Source: a virus. From it: DNA of 22,728 bases. Made by a program: the position numbers and the translations under genes. Each line of letters begins with the position of its first letter. Within the stretch, counting starts at the first letter, position 1. Under the pieces are notes generated by a model. It was not told where the DNA came from. It saw only the letters and a program-made list of their open reading frames with translations, and did no database searches. This document shows, in pieces, positions 6,490 through 13,676 of the stretch. The DNA is taken from positions 1 through 22,728 of the IMG/VR virus record IMGVR_UViG_3300047552_000195; one strand, 5' to 3'.

Positions 6490-9400
6490 TTAGAGTCCAG
6501 CGATCTCGCCTGTATTCATAATACGGACTGGGATGTAGATAAACTCGACTGCTTTTACTGGCTCGATAGCAATATCGATCCATAGTTCACTACGGTCGAT
6601 ACGAGCAGCAGTGTTGTTAGATTCATCACAAACAACTAGATAGTCATACACACCGCGTTTAGTTTTGATATCTGCTAGAAGCGTTTTCACAACATCACGA
6701 ACTTGAGTTCTTGTCATTGAATCGTTAGGTTCGAAGATGAACGGACGTACAGCTACCTGTAGACGATCACGGATGTAACAGATTAGACGAGCAACGTTTG
6801 TTCTGTCTAGAGCACTTTGACTGTCGTAACTGTTCTTGTTACCGTAGTTCAACAAGCCAATGTTTTGGAAGTAAGCGATCGGGTTGATGAAGTTTGTGTA
6901 CTGAACATCACGTAAGGCAACACGGTTCTTAGTTGTCTGGAACTCACCACTAGCAGCATCGATATAACCGATGTTTGTAGCGTTGTCGATGGTACCGCGG
7001 CGCATACCTGCTGGGGCAAACCATGGGTAAGCAACAGTGTCGTTGTGAATAATTGTACGTAACATCATGTGTGACGCTGGTACAACAACAGTACTGCCAG
7101 TCAAGTCAGTAGTGATGCCACTTGGATAGTAGATACCCAAGTAAGTGTTGCGTGATACTAGACCATCTTCGCCAGTTGCTACCGCACCCTTAGCGTTCGT
7201 TGCCCATGCGGTTAAGGCATTAGCATCATTCTCTAAGCGTAGTGGCGTGTCACCGATGATGTAAGCTGTTTCGTTACGATCATTGTTGAGACTGACCATG
7301 TTAGGCTGTAGTTCTGGGTAACCTGGAGCAGCGATCAAGTTGAAACTTGTTGCTTCTTCACGTAACTCACTACTTGTATCTACTACAGATTTCATAGCAG
7401 CAACTACCATAGCACGTTGAGCTTTGCGGCCCATGTATGGGCTACCGTCAGCTTTGTTACCACTAGCAGTTACCCAAGTATATGATACTTTTGGTAGATT
7501 AGCAATGTTTGTTGTCGCACTAGCATTATAATCACCAGCTTCGCCGTATGTAGCACTTGTAAAGTAGTTCGTAGCGAACTTCTTAACGTTGTAACCACTA
7601 CGACGAGTGTTAAACAACAATGTGCCTTGTGGGTATGTTGATGCGTCAGGAGCATCTAAGTCAACGTAGTTACTAGATAGTAAACTTACGATGGTAGGGA
7701 TAGAGTCGCCCACAGGGTCAATACTACCATTACTTCCCCAACGTGCGTCAGCGAATACAATACCATTTTCAGTTTGTTGATCAGTATTGTCAATTAGAAC
7801 CCACTGATCTAAACCACTTACACTTTCCCAGCGATAGATGACTGGGTAGTTTTCTAGGTCACCAGTATCTAACCACAAGTCACCATGAACTAGATCACTA
7901 CCATCAGTCTGTAGTGTTGGTTCACTAGCAGAGCAGATTGGACCAGTAGCGTTAGTGGCGTTAGTACCAGCAGCATAAGCAATACCAGTAGTATCGAACA
8001 TAACGTTTTGATAGCCTTTCCATACACTACCAACATTGACCATGATATCGACTTGATTGACCACACTGTAGAACCAAGGAGTGCCGTTAGCGGCGGTGTT
8101 GACTGGCTCGGTCGTTGAGCTAATATAGTCGAACGGTTCCCAAGCACTTAGCTCGATAGCTCTGTATGGAGTTGCTAAACCAGAGTGCCATTCTAAAGAT
8201 AAGACACCACCAGCACTATCAACTGATGTTACCTTTACCTGATATGCGCCAGATAGTGGGTTACCGCCTGTAACAGTGACAATATCTCCGACAGCATACA
8301 ATGTTCCAGGGGTGCTGATTACAAAAGTAGGTGTATGACCTAATGTGCCGATATCAAGCGTCAAGTTAATACCGTTACCAGTCGTAGTAGTAGCTAATGG
8401 TCCAGTAGGATTTGTTATCGTAACGATTGTCGATGTGCCGTATTTTACACCAAGAGTGCCACTAGCAGCAGCCATATTGTATGGTTGGAAGCCAGCATCA
8501 ATCAGCGGACTAGTGAGCGGTGTTTCCGCATATACACTATAGGAGTCAGTGATTCTAATCGTTCCGCCTTCAGTGTGAGTCAGTACAATAGCGCCAGTTA
8601 CACTATCTAATGAACAAGTAGTGTATTTGATGTCTGCCGTTGTCCATGCTGTTACGAAGTCTGACGCAGTTGGTGTACCAGTAGATGGCAGTTGAACCGC
8701 ATATGTGGTACTATCAGATGGCAAGTATGTACTTGAACCCGGCTGACTTACTTGAACACGGAGCACTGCGCCCGCGTCGAATGTAGGATTAGATACCGTA
8801 CCTGTCCATGAGCTTTCTCCGGTTTGTGCTCTATAGAACAATTGTAATGGCGCTGCTGGGTCAGAATCAACTTTAGCATATACAGTGTTTAATGGAATAG
8901 CTTTGCCGCCAGTACTATCTAATGAATTGTTGACTGTCTTATCATCTACCGCTACTGATACTGTTTTAGCAGTGTATGTTCCAGTAGTTGTACTGTATTG
9001 AGACATCACAATCGATGTGCCATTATTAACAGAATTAGTCTTGACCCATACACTACCCGTTGGACGAGGACTATTATCTTTCTCTCTCCATAGCGGCTGT
9101 GCTGAACTTGCTCCATACGACATTGCTGGAGCATTATATGTACCAGCAGTGAGCCCCAAAGAGCCTAAAGTAGTGTCGGTGCCACCAATAACGATGCTGC
9201 CGCCAGCTTTAGTGAGTTTTAAGTTGACTTTACTATCAACTACACTAGTAGATAGGAACGAAATTAGTTCATCATCAATTAAGTTTTTGATACTAGCCGC
9301 TGTAGTGGCATTAACTGAATTCAATGTAATCGAAGTTGCATCTTGACCAGACATACTAGCCTGATATCCAGTTACTGTGCCGAATGTAACATATTGATCT

Positions 9401-11379
9401 GTACTAACCGTATAAGTGCCTGTGCCGCCTGTACCTGTGCCTAGAGCAGTGATGTATGTACCGTCGGCGATTGATGTAGTTGCCTTACCTGTGGTACCGC
9501 CTGTGCCTACACCTTGAGCAATAAATGATGTGCCCACCGCTGGCTGACCTTGGATCACTGATAGTGTCGCTTTGTTCTGGGATACGTTGGTAGCGTAAAT
9601 ACCTAATTTGCCGTTTGCCGCAGTAGGATCAGTGATCGGCGTATAGAAACGATATACAGTGGTGCTATTTGTGTGAGCAGCGGCGAATGGATTACTTAGA
9701 GTGATCGTATTAGAGCCGTCTGTACTAACGTCTGTTACCGTAGTGCCAGCAGGGATACCAGCTAATGTTGTGCCATCAGAATTGTAGGCAATAATGGTTT
9801 GACCAACTTGAATGCCAGTTAGAGCAGATAACGCTAGAGTGTATGAAGATAATGCGGCACCACTTACGTATGTTGGAGCAATTCCAGCATCGTTGTGAGT
9901 CTGACTAGTCACTAGAGTGCCAGCAGTTACGCCGACTCCGGATAAGTACATTCCCGCTTTTACTAGACCGTCATTGCCATTTGTTAGTGCTGTCCATCCA
10001 GTGATGACTAGCTTACTCTGAGCTGTACCAGAATTGGCATCTGCCGTGTCTGCTAGACCGGAACCAGCGTAACCAACCACATCAGCAGTTTGAATAGGGT
10101 CACTAGAAAGAGCAACGAAGTCAGTGTTACCCACTACTGAAATCTTGTATGTTTTGCCGATGACAAAAGAACCAGCAGATACGACTTCTGATACACCAGT
10201 CAATAGAGTACCAACACTTAGTTCGCCACTGGTAACAGATGTTACCGTAAGAACTGAACCAGCTGTGGTTGAGCTATTTGTACCATCATCGATTCGGCCG
10301 TCAACTGTAGCAACTTTTGCGCCAACTAGAATAGGCTTATTGATCGTATATGTACCTGTGCCACCGACGTTGACTGTACCTAGAGCAGTGATGTAAACCA
10401 CGTGCTTGGTGCCAGACGTGTCAGTTACGTTAAGTAGTGTTCCTACTTTTAGAGCAACTGTAGAAGAGATTGATGTCACTGTTAACGTAGTACCAGCAGT
10501 TGTCGCAGAACTACCATTATTGATTGTGCCAGTGAATGTAGCAGTAGTTACGTTATTAGAAATGATTAGACTGCCATCGACGATAGTATCTGCTGCGATC
10601 GTGCTGGTTTGAGCCACTGGCCATGCATCTTGCCATGCGGCGCTGCCTACAGCTACCCACTCAGATGAAGGCGCAACGTAATCAGACGATGGTGTTGAGC
10701 CGTTGAGTGTACCAACCGCAGGAATTAGCTTTTTATACCAGTAAGTACTGTATAAATCAGGTGAACCCTCTGGAATATTGACATCTGTCGGTGTCTGAAT
10801 GGCACTATCTGTCAGCACTACCGCATAGTCTCCAGTATTACCAACCGATGCCTTAGGAGCACCAGATTCTACTTGAGTGTAATCAGTAATTACGATAGGA
10901 GTCTTACTAGTGAAAGTGCCAGTAGTTGCGTTGAATTCGAAGATACCCCACTGACTAGCATCGGTATCTAGCCACCAACTACCATTATCAGGAGCACTAC
11001 TAGGACGACTTGTTTTACCAACTAGAGCAGCCAAGTCAATATCAGCACGAATAGCATACACTAGGTTAGTGCTACCTAGAGTACTGTAGGCAGCTAGTAG
11101 GCCGTATTCGTTTAGTTCGTAGCCTTGAATTGGTGTACCGTTAGTTGTCTTGTAGAAGAATGGGTTACCGAAGTATGTGATCAAGTCACGTTGACTTGTT
11201 ACAGCATATAACTTACCAGCGTTTGCTTTGGTAGTTGCTGCTGCTACGCCTGTGCCACTAGCATTGATTTTATTTTGTGCTGTAGCAATGACGACTAGTG
11301 GGATTGAATTCGGTGCGGCTGGCAGATATTGTGATTCGTCGATGATCGTAATCTGGGTGCCTGGAGATGATAAAGCCAT
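6490..11379 (-). CDS. 18: Giant tail sheath protein, T4 gp18-like with ~950-residue insertion
   Basis: This is the contractile sheath subunit. The N-terminus (residues 1-120) is sheath-like: MALSSPGTQITIIDESQYLP, then RDLITYFGNPFFYKT and GYELNEYGLLAAYSTLGSTN ending AIRADID. The conserved C-terminal part runs from about residue 1200 to the end. It includes GRKAQRAMVVAAMKS, NLIAAPGYPELQPNMVSLNN (~1345), VVVPASHMMLRTI, WFAPAGMRRGTIDNATNIGY, LDRTNVARLICYIRDRL (~1525) and DESNNTAARIDRSELWIDIA with a final VEFIYIPVRIMNTGEIAGL. T4 gp18 has 659 residues; this has 1629. Between the conserved ends lies Gly/Thr/Ser-rich beta sequence. It contains repeats of the 'TLTVTSxxxxxLxVGTLL' and 'YITALGTGTGGTGTYTVS' types, plus four short 'GxxWxxT...W' units. 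The frame is open throughout. AAGGA lies near the ATG, and a CTAAATA box about 47 bases upstream is the likely late promoter. Confidence 0.93.
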   Translation of the reverse strand: MALSSPGTQITIIDESQYLPAAPNSIPLVVIATAQNKINASGTGVAAATTKANAGKLYAVTSQRDLITYFGNPFFYKTTNGTPIQGYELNEYGLLAAYSTLGSTNLVYAIRADIDLAALVGKTSRPSSAPDNGSWWLDTDASQWGIFEFNATTGTFTSKTPIVITDYTQVESGAPKASVGNTGDYAVVLTDSAIQTPTDVNIPEGSPDLYSTYWYKKLIPAVGTLNGSTPSSDYVAPSSEWVAVGSAAWQDAWPVAQTSTIAADTIVDGSLIISNNVTTATFTGTINNGSSATTAGTTLTVTSISSTVALKVGTLLNVTDTSGTKHVVYITALGTVNVGGTGTYTINKPILVGAKVATVDGRIDDGTNSSTTAGSVLTVTSVTSGELSVGTLLTGVSEVVSAGSFVIGKTYKISVVGNTDFVALSSDPIQTADVVGYAGSGLADTADANSGTAQSKLVITGWTALTNGNDGLVKAGMYLSGVGVTAGTLVTSQTHNDAGIAPTYVSGAALSSYTLALSALTGIQVGQTIIAYNSDGTTLAGIPAGTTVTDVSTDGSNTITLSNPFAAAHTNSTTVYRFYTPITDPTAANGKLGIYATNVSQNKATLSVIQGQPAVGTSFIAQGVGTGGTTGKATTSIADGTYITALGTGTGGTGTYTVSTDQYVTFGTVTGYQASMSGQDATSITLNSVNATTAASIKNLIDDELISFLSTSVVDSKVNLKLTKAGGSIVIGGTDTTLGSLGLTAGTYNAPAMSYGASSAQPLWREKDNSPRPTGSVWVKTNSVNNGTSIVMSQYSTTTGTYTAKTVSVAVDDKTVNNSLDSTGGKAIPLNTVYAKVDSDPAAPLQLFYRAQTGESSWTGTVSNPTFDAGAVLRVQVSQPGSSTYLPSDSTTYAVQLPSTGTPTASDFVTAWTTADIKYTTCSLDSVTGAIVLTHTEGGTIRITDSYSVYAETPLTSPLIDAGFQPYNMAAASGTLGVKYGTSTIVTITNPTGPLATTTTGNGINLTLDIGTLGHTPTFVISTPGTLYAVGDIVTVTGGNPLSGAYQVKVTSVDSAGGVLSLEWHSGLATPYRAIELSAWEPFDYISSTTEPVNTAANGTPWFYSVVNQVDIMVNVGSVWKGYQNVMFDTTGIAYAAGTNATNATGPICSASEPTLQTDGSDLVHGDLWLDTGDLENYPVIYRWESVSGLDQWVLIDNTDQQTENGIVFADARWGSNGSIDPVGDSIPTIVSLLSSNYVDLDAPDASTYPQGTLLFNTRRSGYNVKKFATNYFTSATYGEAGDYNASATTNIANLPKVSYTWVTASGNKADGSPYMGRKAQRAMVVAAMKSVVDTSSELREEATSFNLIAAPGYPELQPNMVSLNNDRNETAYIIGDTPLRLENDANALTAWATNAKGAVATGEDGLVSRNTYLGIYYPSGITTDLTGSTVVVPASHMMLRTIIHNDTVAYPWFAPAGMRRGTIDNATNIGYIDAASGEFQTTKNRVALRDVQYTNFINPIAYFQNIGLLNYGNKNSYDSQSALDRTNVARLICYIRDRLQVAVRPFIFEPNDSMTRTQVRDVVKTLLADIKTKRGVYDYLVVCDESNNTAARIDRSELWIDIAIEPVKAVEFIYIPVRIMNTGEIAGL
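9440..9456 (-). repeat. 17-bp repeat unit inside gp18 (second copy at 10379-10395)
   Basis: The 17-mer CCTAGAGCAGTGATGTA (plus strand) occurs identically at 9440-9456 and 10379-10395. It encodes part of the YITALGT motif. Flanking sequence is similar at the protein level (TYITALGTGTGGTGTYTV and VYITALGTVNVGGTGTYTI), pointing to duplicated domains about 940 bp apart. Confidence 0.75.
10379..10395 (-). repeat. 17-bp repeat unit inside gp18 (partner of 9440-9456)
   Basis: This is the second exact copy of the 17-mer described at 9440-9456. It lies in the segment encoding gp18 residues of about 328-334. Confidence 0.75.
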
Positions 11380-11426
11380 TGTCTTTTCCTTTTTCTAAAT
11401 AGTAGTGTGATTATCTTCACTAAGAG

Positions 11427-11433
11427 TATTTAG
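11427..11433 (-). promoter_or_regulatory. Late promoter box CTAAATA for gp18
   Basis: On the minus strand ACTAAATA lies about 47 bases before the gp18 ATG. The leader has an AAGGA ribosome site about 8 bases before the start. Two direct copies of TTTTTTACT lie just upstream of the box. Confidence 0.65.
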
Positions 11434-11464
11434 TAAAAAACAGTAAAAAATGGTCGATAACGGC

Positions 11465-11478
11465 CTCTACTAGTAGAG
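11465..11478. repeat. Perfect 14-bp palindrome between gp18 and the HNH-like gene
   Basis: CTCTACTAGTAGAG is a perfect palindrome centred between the divergent promoters of gp18 (minus) and the HNH-like gene (plus). It sits nine bases before the plus-strand CTAAATA box. It could be a dimer-binding operator. No partner protein is identified, and the abundance of CTAG in this genome weakens the case. Confidence 0.4.
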
Positions 11479-11484
11479 TTGGTA

Positions 11485-11493
11485 GTCTAAATA
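11485..11493 (+). promoter_or_regulatory. Late promoter box GTCTAAATA before the HNH-like gene
   Basis: The box is followed by only four bases (CATT) and then the ATG at 11498. No ribosome site is present. A second CTAAATA on the same strand at 11395-11401 is an alternative start that would leave a leader of about 90 bases. Confidence 0.5.
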
Positions 11494-11497
11494 CATT

Positions 11498-11842
11498 ATG
11501 AGGCCTATCTGTCCAGTGTGTAATAAAAACCCCAGAGCACCTGCTTACTATCGTAACAATAAACGTTATTACCGTAGCAGATGTAACGACTGTATTCGTC
11601 GAAATAAGGATGTAAAGCCTCAGATACCTCGCTGGCAGTTAGACGGTTACAAGAAGAAGATGACTTGTGATATCTGTAAGTTCAAAGCCAAGTACTCTAG
11701 TCAGATCACCGTATGGCACGTAAACGGTAAGTTGAATGATAACTCTCTGACTAATCTACGTAGCGTATGCCTGTGCTGCGTAGAAGAAGTCAAGCGGAAT
11801 AACTTTACTTGGCGCCGGGGTGACCTAGAAGTTGATCCTTGA
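11498..11842 (+). CDS. HNH-like zinc-binding protein, 114 aa
   Basis: There are two zinc-type clusters. The first is C5-x2-C8 with C29-x2-C32 (CPVC ... CNDC). The second is C57-x2-C60 (CDIC) with C91 and C94 (CLCC). Between C60 and C91 is VWHVNGKLNDNSLTNLRSVC, which matches the HNH pattern of His, xNG, DN and NL followed by a Cys pair, but the usual final CH is CC here. It may therefore be a structural or DNA-binding relative without nuclease activity. Similar short proteins are common in marine T4-like phages, from memory. It is the only plus-strand gene among minus-strand neighbours, and its 3' end overlaps that of dNMP kinase by 38 bases. The ATG was chosen because the first cysteine pair follows at once. 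Confidence 0.65.
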   Translation: MRPICPVCNKNPRAPAYYRNNKRYYRSRCNDCIRRNKDVKPQIPRWQLDGYKKKMTCDICKFKAKYSSQITVWHVNGKLNDNSLTNLRSVCLCCVEEVKRNNFTWRRGDLEVDP

Positions 11843-12455
11843 TTTGCTGATGAAGCTGATCGATTGTACCGTTATTGTCTATATGGTAGTCATATTCTAG
11901 ACCCACTGAACTATACTCACTAGCGTGAATATTGAGTTCGTCTAGTCGGCGCTTGCTGGTAGCCCAGGTAAGATTGCCTCGGTCGCCTCGATTGTAGGAT
12001 ACAGCAGCATCATACCAGCTAGGTTGGGGCCCACGATTTGCTCTGACTGTAATGCCACCTGCTCGTTTGATTGCGTCTAGTTCGTTTTTGAAGCGGCCAT
12101 CAGTGATTACGATATCGTCTTTTACATGGAGTAGTTTGCGTTCTACTGAGGCAATCCATAGATCATCGTGGAAGTGTTGCCTGAGAACGTCAGTACCCCA
12201 CTGTTGAAGAATGTATCTAGGCGTAAGATTAGGTATATCAAGACGCTTGGCCCACCATGTATCTACTTGTTCGCGCCACTCTCTACTTGACTTTGTGCTA
12301 CCCTCAAGTAGTTCTCTGTCCCATGAGAAGATTGCTGCTACCGCATCTTTGAGTGATGCCGCAAAACTCATTCGCTTGAATCCGTGTTGAGTACACAGAT
12401 AATCTGCAATGGTATCTTTGCCTGAACCCATAAGGCCCGTTATTCCTACTAGCAT
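11805..12455 (-). CDS. 1: Deoxynucleoside monophosphate kinase, T4 gp1-like
   Basis: T4 gp1 phosphorylates dGMP, dTMP and hydroxymethyl-dCMP to diphosphates for phage DNA synthesis; this 216-residue protein is close to its size (241). The P-loop GLMGSGKDT is at residues 7-15. It is followed by IADYLCTQHGFKRMSFAASLKDAVAAIF, the typical gp1-family helix and 'SFAxxLKD' substrate segment (~34-41). Later elements are YILQQWGTDVLRQHFHDDLW (~80-99) and DIVITDGRFKNELDAIK (~112-129), which holds the Walker-B-like strand VITDGRF. The C-terminus YDYHIDNNGTIDQLHQQI is also family-like. A terminator-like hairpin sits just upstream, and its right arm (GGGAG) is the ribosome site nine bases before the ATG. 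The gene's 3' end overlaps the HNH-like gene. Confidence 0.88.
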   Translation of the reverse strand: MLVGITGLMGSGKDTIADYLCTQHGFKRMSFAASLKDAVAAIFSWDRELLEGSTKSSREWREQVDTWWAKRLDIPNLTPRYILQQWGTDVLRQHFHDDLWIASVERKLLHVKDDIVITDGRFKNELDAIKRAGGITVRANRGPQPSWYDAAVSYNRGDRGNLTWATSKRRLDELNIHASEYSSVGLEYDYHIDNNGTIDQLHQQIKDQLLGHPGAK

Positions 12456-12457
12456 AA

Positions 12458-12494
12458 TAAAAAACTCCCGTATTACTTATCATAACACAGGAGT
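12458..12494 (-). terminator. Hairpin with T-run after gp13; its arm carries the dNMP kinase ribosome site
   Basis: On the minus strand ACTCC (12494-12490) pairs with GGAGT (12468-12464). Inner pairs are AC/GT and TAA/TTA, and the loop is 7 bases. Six T residues follow the right arm. This is a credible rho-independent terminator for gp13, whose stop is 21 bases upstream. The GGGAG of the right arm is also the only Shine-Dalgarno sequence for dNMP kinase. Confidence 0.7.
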
Positions 12495-12506
12495 CTAGTT
12501 TGTAAA
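12479..12506 (-). promoter_or_regulatory. Sigma-70-like promoter of dNMP kinase inside the hairpin
   Basis: On the minus strand TTTACA (12506-12501), a 16-base spacer and TATGAT (12484-12479) match the -35 and -10 boxes at five of six bases each. The -10 box lies at the hairpin loop, so a transcript starting here lacks the left arm and leaves GGGAG unpaired. Confidence 0.5.
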
Positions 12507-12514
12507 GATGGTAG

Positions 12515-13270
12515 TTATCCAATTACCCAGGTCATTGGCATTGAACCGTCAGTGTAGGTTTTGAGTTCTAGTAGGAGGTCTTCATGTATCTTCTGGCCTT
12601 CGGCCTTCATTTGAGCGCCGTTGAGTGTTGTGCCGCCGCCGGGGCCAGCGATTGTTGCGAATCTCTCACGGGCTTCACCGATCATCATCTTGCACTGACC
12701 TAATGTCCATGAATAGATCCAGTTAGAGATCATCGCGTCTTGTAGTAGAATAATCTCGGGCTTCAAGTTATCTGTCCATAAGAGGATTTGTTCGCCGCTA
12801 CCCTTGAAGTCCCGAACGAACTTGATTTCTTTGGTAACAGGGTTGAATGTATAGATAACGTATCCGCCGAACATACGAGCTGCAAGTTCGATGTAACCAG
12901 CATATAAGTCATATGTAGCCATACCGCCTGCTTGATTGTAGTTGAGCAAGTATGTGTTTAAGATAGCACTAGAGAACGGGTCGAATGATGATGATGCCGG
13001 GCCGGTTTCTAGGCCGACTGTTCTTCTAAACACTTGTCGTACTCTACTGATCTCTTGGGGTAGAATGTAGGAGTTTTTGTCTTTTTCTACAGTGAGTAGA
13101 TTATAACTCTCTTCGTAAGCGTTAGCGGCGCGTTGTCTGTATGTAGCGATAGCGTATTGGTAGGCCGACTCGTAATGTTCGCTGTCCAACTCGATGTCGA
13201 TCATGCCGCCGCCTAAGCGTAGCTCGATGTTTTTGAAGAGTTGCTGTTTCAGTTCTGTGAGATTGGCCAT
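12515..13270 (-). CDS. 13: Neck protein, T4 gp13-like (head closure)
   Basis: gp13 joins gp14 to close the filled head and provide the tail-docking surface; T4 gp13 has 309 residues and this has 251. Diagnostic parts are ELKQQLFKNIELRLGGGMID (~5-24), then LDSEHYESAYQYAIATYRQR (~28-47), YNLLTVEKDKNSYILPQEISRVRQVFRR (~56-83) and a late IYSWTLGQCKMMIGEARERF (~185-204) followed by GPGGGTTLNGAQM. The 'YxLPxEISRVxxVFRR' strand and the 'GxxK...GPGG.TLNG' loop are shared by gp13 proteins of marine T4-like phages. The GATAAATA late box is 26 bases before the ATG, and the transcript start falls inside a 10-bp hairpin. The SD-like AGGG is nine bases before the ATG. Confidence 0.82.
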   Translation of the reverse strand: MANLTELKQQLFKNIELRLGGGMIDIELDSEHYESAYQYAIATYRQRAANAYEESYNLLTVEKDKNSYILPQEISRVRQVFRRTVGLETGPASSSFDPFSSAILNTYLLNYNQAGGMATYDLYAGYIELAARMFGGYVIYTFNPVTKEIKFVRDFKGSGEQILLWTDNLKPEIILLQDAMISNWIYSWTLGQCKMMIGEARERFATIAGPGGGTTLNGAQMKAEGQKIHEDLLLELKTYTDGSMPMTWVIG

Positions 13271-13274
13271 GTAA

Positions 13275-13301
13275 AAATACCCTAGTGTTAGTAGGGTATT
13301 T
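13275..13301 (-). terminator. 10-bp hairpin before gp13, overlapping its late promoter and ribosome site
   Basis: AAATACCCTA (13275-13284) and TAGGGTATTT (13292-13301) form a perfect 10-bp stem with a 7-base loop. It lies between the MazG-like stop and the gp13 ATG. On the minus strand the right arm ends in a run of five T residues. The left arm shares bases with the GATAAATA box, and the right arm contains the AGGG ribosome site of gp13. Confidence 0.72.
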
Positions 13302-13304
13302 ATC
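13297..13304 (-). promoter_or_regulatory. Late promoter box GATAAATA for gp13
   Basis: On the minus strand the box overlaps the base of the hairpin at 13275-13301. Initiation about six bases downstream would remove most of the left arm from the RNA. Confidence 0.7.
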
Positions 13305-13305
13305 G

Positions 13306-13674
13306 TTATTTGACGAACGGCACGAGGTTAGGTGGTTGCCAGTCAGCAGGTTTGAGTACTTTACCGTCCTCACGTTTGCGTACTTTGCCAGTCTCTGGGT
13401 CGATCTTAGCGAAGTTTGTCCGCATCACTTCGTTCCATGCTCCCTCTACGTCGAAGCCGCCGGAGTGTAGTGCGCCGATAGTCACTACTAAGATGTCGAT
13501 GAGAGCATCTAGTTGTTCCACGCGGTCATTGTTGGCCAGTGCTAGTTTGAACTCGTCGTTGTACTCTTCCTCGATTAGGTCACAGTAGAGTTTGTACTGT
13601 GCTTCGTTTAGTGTACCGGTTGTTTGGTCACAAGCGGTCATAAATCGGTATTGATCTGCGATTGGTGTGGTCAT
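13306..13674 (-). CDS. MazG-like nucleotide pyrophosphohydrolase, 122 aa
   Basis: The protein fits the all-alpha NTP pyrophosphohydrolase (MazG / phosphoribosyl-ATP pyrophosphohydrolase-like) family. It has a metal-binding EEEYNDE at ~35-41, a partner helix QLDALIDILVVTIGAL (~53-68) with D56 and D60, then EVMRTNFAKIDPETGKVRKR (~81-101) and a conserved end KPADWQPPNLVPFV. Such enzymes hydrolyse (d)NTPs to monophosphates plus pyrophosphate. In phages they are thought to clean or redirect nucleotide pools, sometimes including alarmones. The start is two bases after the methyltransferase stop, so both are in one operon driven by the TTGACT/TACAAT promoter. The substrate cannot be told from sequence. 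Confidence 0.8.
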   Translation of the reverse strand: MTTPIADQYRFMTACDQTTGTLNEAQYKLYCDLIEEEYNDEFKLALANNDRVEQLDALIDILVVTIGALHSGGFDVEGAWNEVMRTNFAKIDPETGKVRKREDGKVLKPADWQPPNLVPFVK

Positions 13675-13676
13675 TG

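Noticed and set aside
9017-10612. Plus-strand open frames opposite gp18
   Set aside because: They are antisense shadows of Thr/Gly/Val-rich repeats, with no start signals.
6490-11379. gp18 as a fusion of two genes or an assembly artefact
   Set aside because: The frame is continuous, both sheath ends are present in the right order, and the insert has its own consistent repeats. It still deserves proteomic confirmation.
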